From Euryarchaeota archaeon UBA433 (GTDB lineage Archaea > Thermoplasmatota > Poseidoniia > Poseidoniales > Poseidoniaceae), in assembly GCA_002495535.1 (NCBI GenBank), contig DAFX01000063.1, positions 3,192-11,457 on the forward strand: a stretch of DNA of 8,266 bases. The letters run 5' to 3'. Within the stretch, counting starts at the first letter, position 1. Every line of letters starts with the position of its first letter. The position numbers were made by a program, and so were the translations under genes. The notes under the pieces were generated by a model, which saw only the letters and a list, made by a program, of their open reading frames with translations, did no database searches and had not been told where the DNA came from. Of this stretch, positions 6,322 to 8,266 are shown one piece after another.

Positions 6322-6711
6322 TCAATACACCAATTGTATTTCAGATGCCGAACTTAGTTCGATAACGCCCGGGGGTCCACTCCACTTGATGTTTTCATCG
6401 GGGACAATGAGTGCGCCATCGCCCTCACTATGTCCAAGTGTTGCTTTGACTGAGGCAAATGAACAATAGAGAACAGCCTTCGATGTGATCACGCTCATCA
6501 TTTCTGTCACTGCTTTCGAATCAGGCCCCATTTCTTGGTCCAACTCCTCAATGAACTTGGCATCGAGCAATCGAGTTCCAGAAGCAGCGAAAAAGACGCT
6601 CACTTCGTGACCTTCGTTGATGGCCGTTGCGGTGCATGCGATCCCAACAATCGTCTTCATGAGATCGTTCTTCGGTTCAGATACAAAGTTGACAAAGTAT
6701 GTTTTGCTCAT
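6322..6711 (-). CDS. DsrE/DsrF-like family small protein
   Basis: The product is 129 residues and reads as a DsrE-fold protein: N-terminal strand TYFVNFVSEP, helix DLMKTIVGIACTATAINEGH, strand EVSVFFAASGTRLLD (about 36-50), and a C-terminal half with AVLYCSFASVKATLG, where Cys83 sits at the position of the sulfur-handling cysteine in DsrE/TusD-type proteins. A second cysteine (Cys26) lies in the first helix. The family includes sulfur-relay subunits and many uncharacterised single proteins; no TusB/TusC or DsrF/DsrH neighbour is present, so a sulfurtransferase role is only possible. It lies 63 bases after purP on the same strand and is convergent with the surface protein across 82 bases, where no convincing terminator is visible. 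No Shine-Dalgarno site precedes the ATG; CTCAAATA about 22-29 bases upstream could be a weak TATA element for a leaderless transcript. Confidence 0.72.
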   Translation of the reverse strand: MSKTYFVNFVSEPKNDLMKTIVGIACTATAINEGHEVSVFFAASGTRLLDAKFIEELDQEMGPDSKAVTEMMSVITSKAVLYCSFASVKATLGHSEGDGALIVPDENIKWSGPPGVIELSSASEIQLVY

Positions 6712-6774
6712 GGCTTGACCAAGGGAACTGGCTATTTGAGGTGTTGCAGAAAACAGCCTTTCAATCCAAGTGAA

Positions 6775-7932
6775 TCAAGTGAGGACTTCGAGCAGTCGAT
6801 CTTGCTCTGCAGCCATACGCAATTCCATTGCAATACGTCGCCCACTGCTCATTGGCTTGCGCCAGGTTGCGTTGCCGTACGGGTGGCCAACGCTGACGTG
6901 AACGTTGGTTCCTCCACCCAAACGAGGTGCGACATCGTAAATGTAGTAATTCATATCCTTGTCAATACAGGTTTGGAGGCAGAACGGGCCAATGATTCCA
7001 GGGTCGTAATGCTCCTTGCTGGCGGTGATGAACTTCTCACCAAGTTCGAAGGCCTTCTCAAGCAAGGATTCACGGATGGTGGCGGTGTTGTGGCCGACCA
7101 CGGTCATCTCGGGAATTTGCTGGTGGGCAGGCATGGTCATCTGCTGAGGTGCAGGGAGGCGGACATGACCGTCGAGTGAGGATTCAAATCGCCAATCGAC
7201 ACCGAGCAGTTCCAATTTTTCTCCTTCTTCGGCAAGGGGGCTGTAGAAGAAGTTGAGGTTGAACACTGGCCCAATGACGTAGCGCTCAATTCGTGCACCG
7301 GCAAGGGATGCTTCATCGATGACGCCTTCAGCGAGTAGGGTCTTCGATTTCTCTTGGTACTCCTCGTAGGAAGCGCAGGTGAAGAAGCCACGTTCCAATT
7401 TCTTCTGGGCGTGGTGCAGTTTGACGATCACAAGGCAATCAATGTCCTGTGGGTCGGCAATTGCTTCTGGGTAGGGGAGTCCAGCTTTGTCGAGGATCCA
7501 ATAGTAATCTTGGTCTTCTGTGCGTTCTTCCATTCGCAGCATGTTTCTCGAACCAAACAATGGCACTTTGAACGTGTCTTCAACATCCTTGATTGAAGAG
7601 TAAGAGGTGAAGGAGCGGTTCGGGATGTAGACGACGTTGCGCTTGCGCATTTCAGCCTGCATCTCTGGTTTCATGACGTCGTTGAACGAAGGCATGACAA
7701 TCGCTTTGTCGACCATACCACGAGTCACCCGGCCAGAACTGCTTCGATGGGCTTTGAAATAATTCGCGTAGGTCTTGTGGCGACCTTCTTTGCAGTAGGC
7801 AACGGTTGGGAATCCTTCCTCAATTGCTCCATCGCAAATGTCCAGTGCGGAGTGGGATGCCGTCATTCCAATCCGGAGTTTCATCCGGTCGTATTCGTCA
7901 ACGATGCTGGCGATTTCATCTTTGGATAGCAT
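6775..7932 (-). CDS. purP: PurP-family formate-dependent FAICAR synthetase
   Basis: The product is 385 residues, close to the usual archaeal PurP length of about 360. PurP is the ATP-grasp enzyme that formylates AICAR to FAICAR with formate and ATP in archaeal purine synthesis, replacing the folate-dependent PurH step. Recognisable parts: RIGMTASHSALDICDGA (20-36) and CKEGRHKTY (47-55) in the N-terminal domain; VPLFGSRNMLRMEERTEDQD (123-142); IERYVIGPVFNLNFFYSPL (215-233); LLGVDWRFESSLDGHVRLPA (242-261); TIRESLLEKAFELG (285-298); PGIIGPFCLQTC (311-322); and YDVAPRLGGGTN (332-343). The glycine-rich ATP loop of characterised PurP (roughly KFPGARGGRGYF) reads KLHHAQKKLERGFF here (171-184), so this may be a PurP subfamily with altered nucleotide binding or a paralogue. 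Start ATG has GAGGG 7 bases upstream. It follows the coiled-coil gene by 64 bases and precedes the DsrE-like gene by 63. Confidence 0.88.
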   Translation of the reverse strand: MLSKDEIASIVDEYDRMKLRIGMTASHSALDICDGAIEEGFPTVAYCKEGRHKTYANYFKAHRSSSGRVTRGMVDKAIVMPSFNDVMKPEMQAEMRKRNVVYIPNRSFTSYSSIKDVEDTFKVPLFGSRNMLRMEERTEDQDYYWILDKAGLPYPEAIADPQDIDCLVIVKLHHAQKKLERGFFTCASYEEYQEKSKTLLAEGVIDEASLAGARIERYVIGPVFNLNFFYSPLAEEGEKLELLGVDWRFESSLDGHVRLPAPQQMTMPAHQQIPEMTVVGHNTATIRESLLEKAFELGEKFITASKEHYDPGIIGPFCLQTCIDKDMNYYIYDVAPRLGGGTNVHVSVGHPYGNATWRKPMSSGRRIAMELRMAAEQDRLLEVLT

Positions 7933-7939
7933 AGCGAAT

Positions 7940-7944
7940 CCCTC
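7940..7944 (-). promoter_or_regulatory. Probable Shine-Dalgarno site of purP
   Basis: On the minus strand GAGGG lies 7 bases before the purP ATG (7932-7930), supporting that start. The rest of the 64-base spacer holds an unusual run of seven C on the minus strand (7964-7970) and no clear TATA box, which agrees with co-transcription from the upstream coiled-coil gene. Confidence 0.5.
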
Positions 7945-7996
7945 GGTAATCTTCCCTGTGGTCGGGGGGGTCTTTCATCTCATCGCAGGGCGAAGT

Positions 7997-8266
7997 TCAG
8001 TCAAACCGTTGGAGTTGCATCAATTCGTCTGTGGAAAGGGTCTCTCCAGACATCAGCTTTGACATCAGGTCTTGCACTTCAACACGGGCGGATGGGCGTT
8101 GTCCAGCACCAGCGCTTGCACCACGCATAGCACGGAGCATGTCTTGGATGGAGTGGAGGCAGCGAAGCGATACGATGTAGAGGTGGTGCGCTCTGTCTGC
8201 TTCCTTCTTTGACTTGCGAAGTTCACGGTGGGCGGATTCAGCCTTGTCGCGTTGGCGATCGACTTC
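7997..8266 (-). CDS. Coiled-coil protein, C-terminal part (5' end outside window)
   Basis: The frame is open from the window edge to a TGA at 7999-7997 and gives 89 residues. The visible N-terminal side is highly charged and helical (EVDRQRDKAESAHRELRKSK, then KEADRAHHLY), typical of a coiled coil. An Ala/Gly-rich spacer (RGASAGAGQRPSARVE) follows, then a compact ending DLMSKLMSGETLSTDELM and LQRFD. Endings of the type L-x-SGE-x-L-(S/T)-T-(D/E)-(D/E)-L-x-x-LQ are a feature of the archaeal coiled-coil family COG1340, whose function is unknown, and I assign it there tentatively. It is co-directional with purP, 64 bases upstream. The fragment has no internal stops or frameshifts. Confidence 0.75.
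   Translation of the reverse strand, partial: EVDRQRDKAESAHRELRKSKKEADRAHHLYIVSLRCLHSIQDMLRAMRGASAGAGQRPSARVEVQDLMSKLMSGETLSTDELMQLQRFD

Noticed and set aside
6535..7179. A 214-codon plus-strand frame across the DsrE-like and purP genes
   Set aside because: It is antisense to two genes with recognisable family motifs and has no start signal or recognisable protein content.
7960..7996. C/D-box-like guide RNA in the purP leader (minus-strand ATGAGATGA after CTGA)
   Set aside because: The C-box consensus RTGATGA is not met and no properly spaced D' or C' elements are present.

Overview
The window is archaeal. It carries the split largest subunit of RNA polymerase (A' and A'' as separate genes), a ribosomal protein L30e gene and an archaeal-type PurP, and the genes are preceded by purine-rich Shine-Dalgarno sites. 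Moderate GC, non-thermophile-looking proteins and a very large thrombospondin-type-3 surface protein with a C-terminal membrane anchor fit a marine planktonic member of Thermoplasmatota (Marine Group II, Poseidoniia, or a relative). This placement is inferred from gene character, not from a search.

Layout. Bases 1-2668 (+ strand) form an information-processing operon: the 3' end of rpoA1 (A'), rpoA2 (A'', 1-base overlap, strong ribosome binding site) and rpl30e. Bases 2669-2750 are a short spacer with three successive inverted repeats, the last a perfect 8-bp hairpin ending 3 bases before the next start codon. Bases 2751-6239 (+) encode a 1162-residue exported protein: signal peptide, probable seven-bladed beta-propeller, long Asp-rich thrombospondin-type-3 array, one transmembrane helix, and a roughly 95-residue cytoplasmic tail ending in an aromatic-rich segment. 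Bases 6322-8266 (- strand, convergent) hold, in transcription order, the end of a coiled-coil protein gene, purP and a small DsrE-like gene, separated by about 60 bases each.

How the genes work together. The left block makes transcription and translation machinery. The usual archaeal continuation (nusA, rps12, rps7) does not follow rpl30e here; the surface protein does. The right block joins the penultimate step of purine synthesis (FAICAR formation) to a DsrE-fold protein and a coiled-coil protein of unknown role; co-orientation suggests, but does not prove, co-transcription. There are no mobile elements, CRISPR arrays, tRNAs or rRNAs, and no gene-free stretch longer than about 82 bases.

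The points most worth a second look are the helix-hairpin-helix-like N-terminal extension of A'', a non-standard motif before the A' bridge helix, the architecture and repeat history of the giant surface protein with its cytoplasmic tail, the hairpin leader in front of it, and a PurP whose glycine-rich ATP-grasp loop is replaced by a basic segment. I did not find a clearly new multi-gene system.
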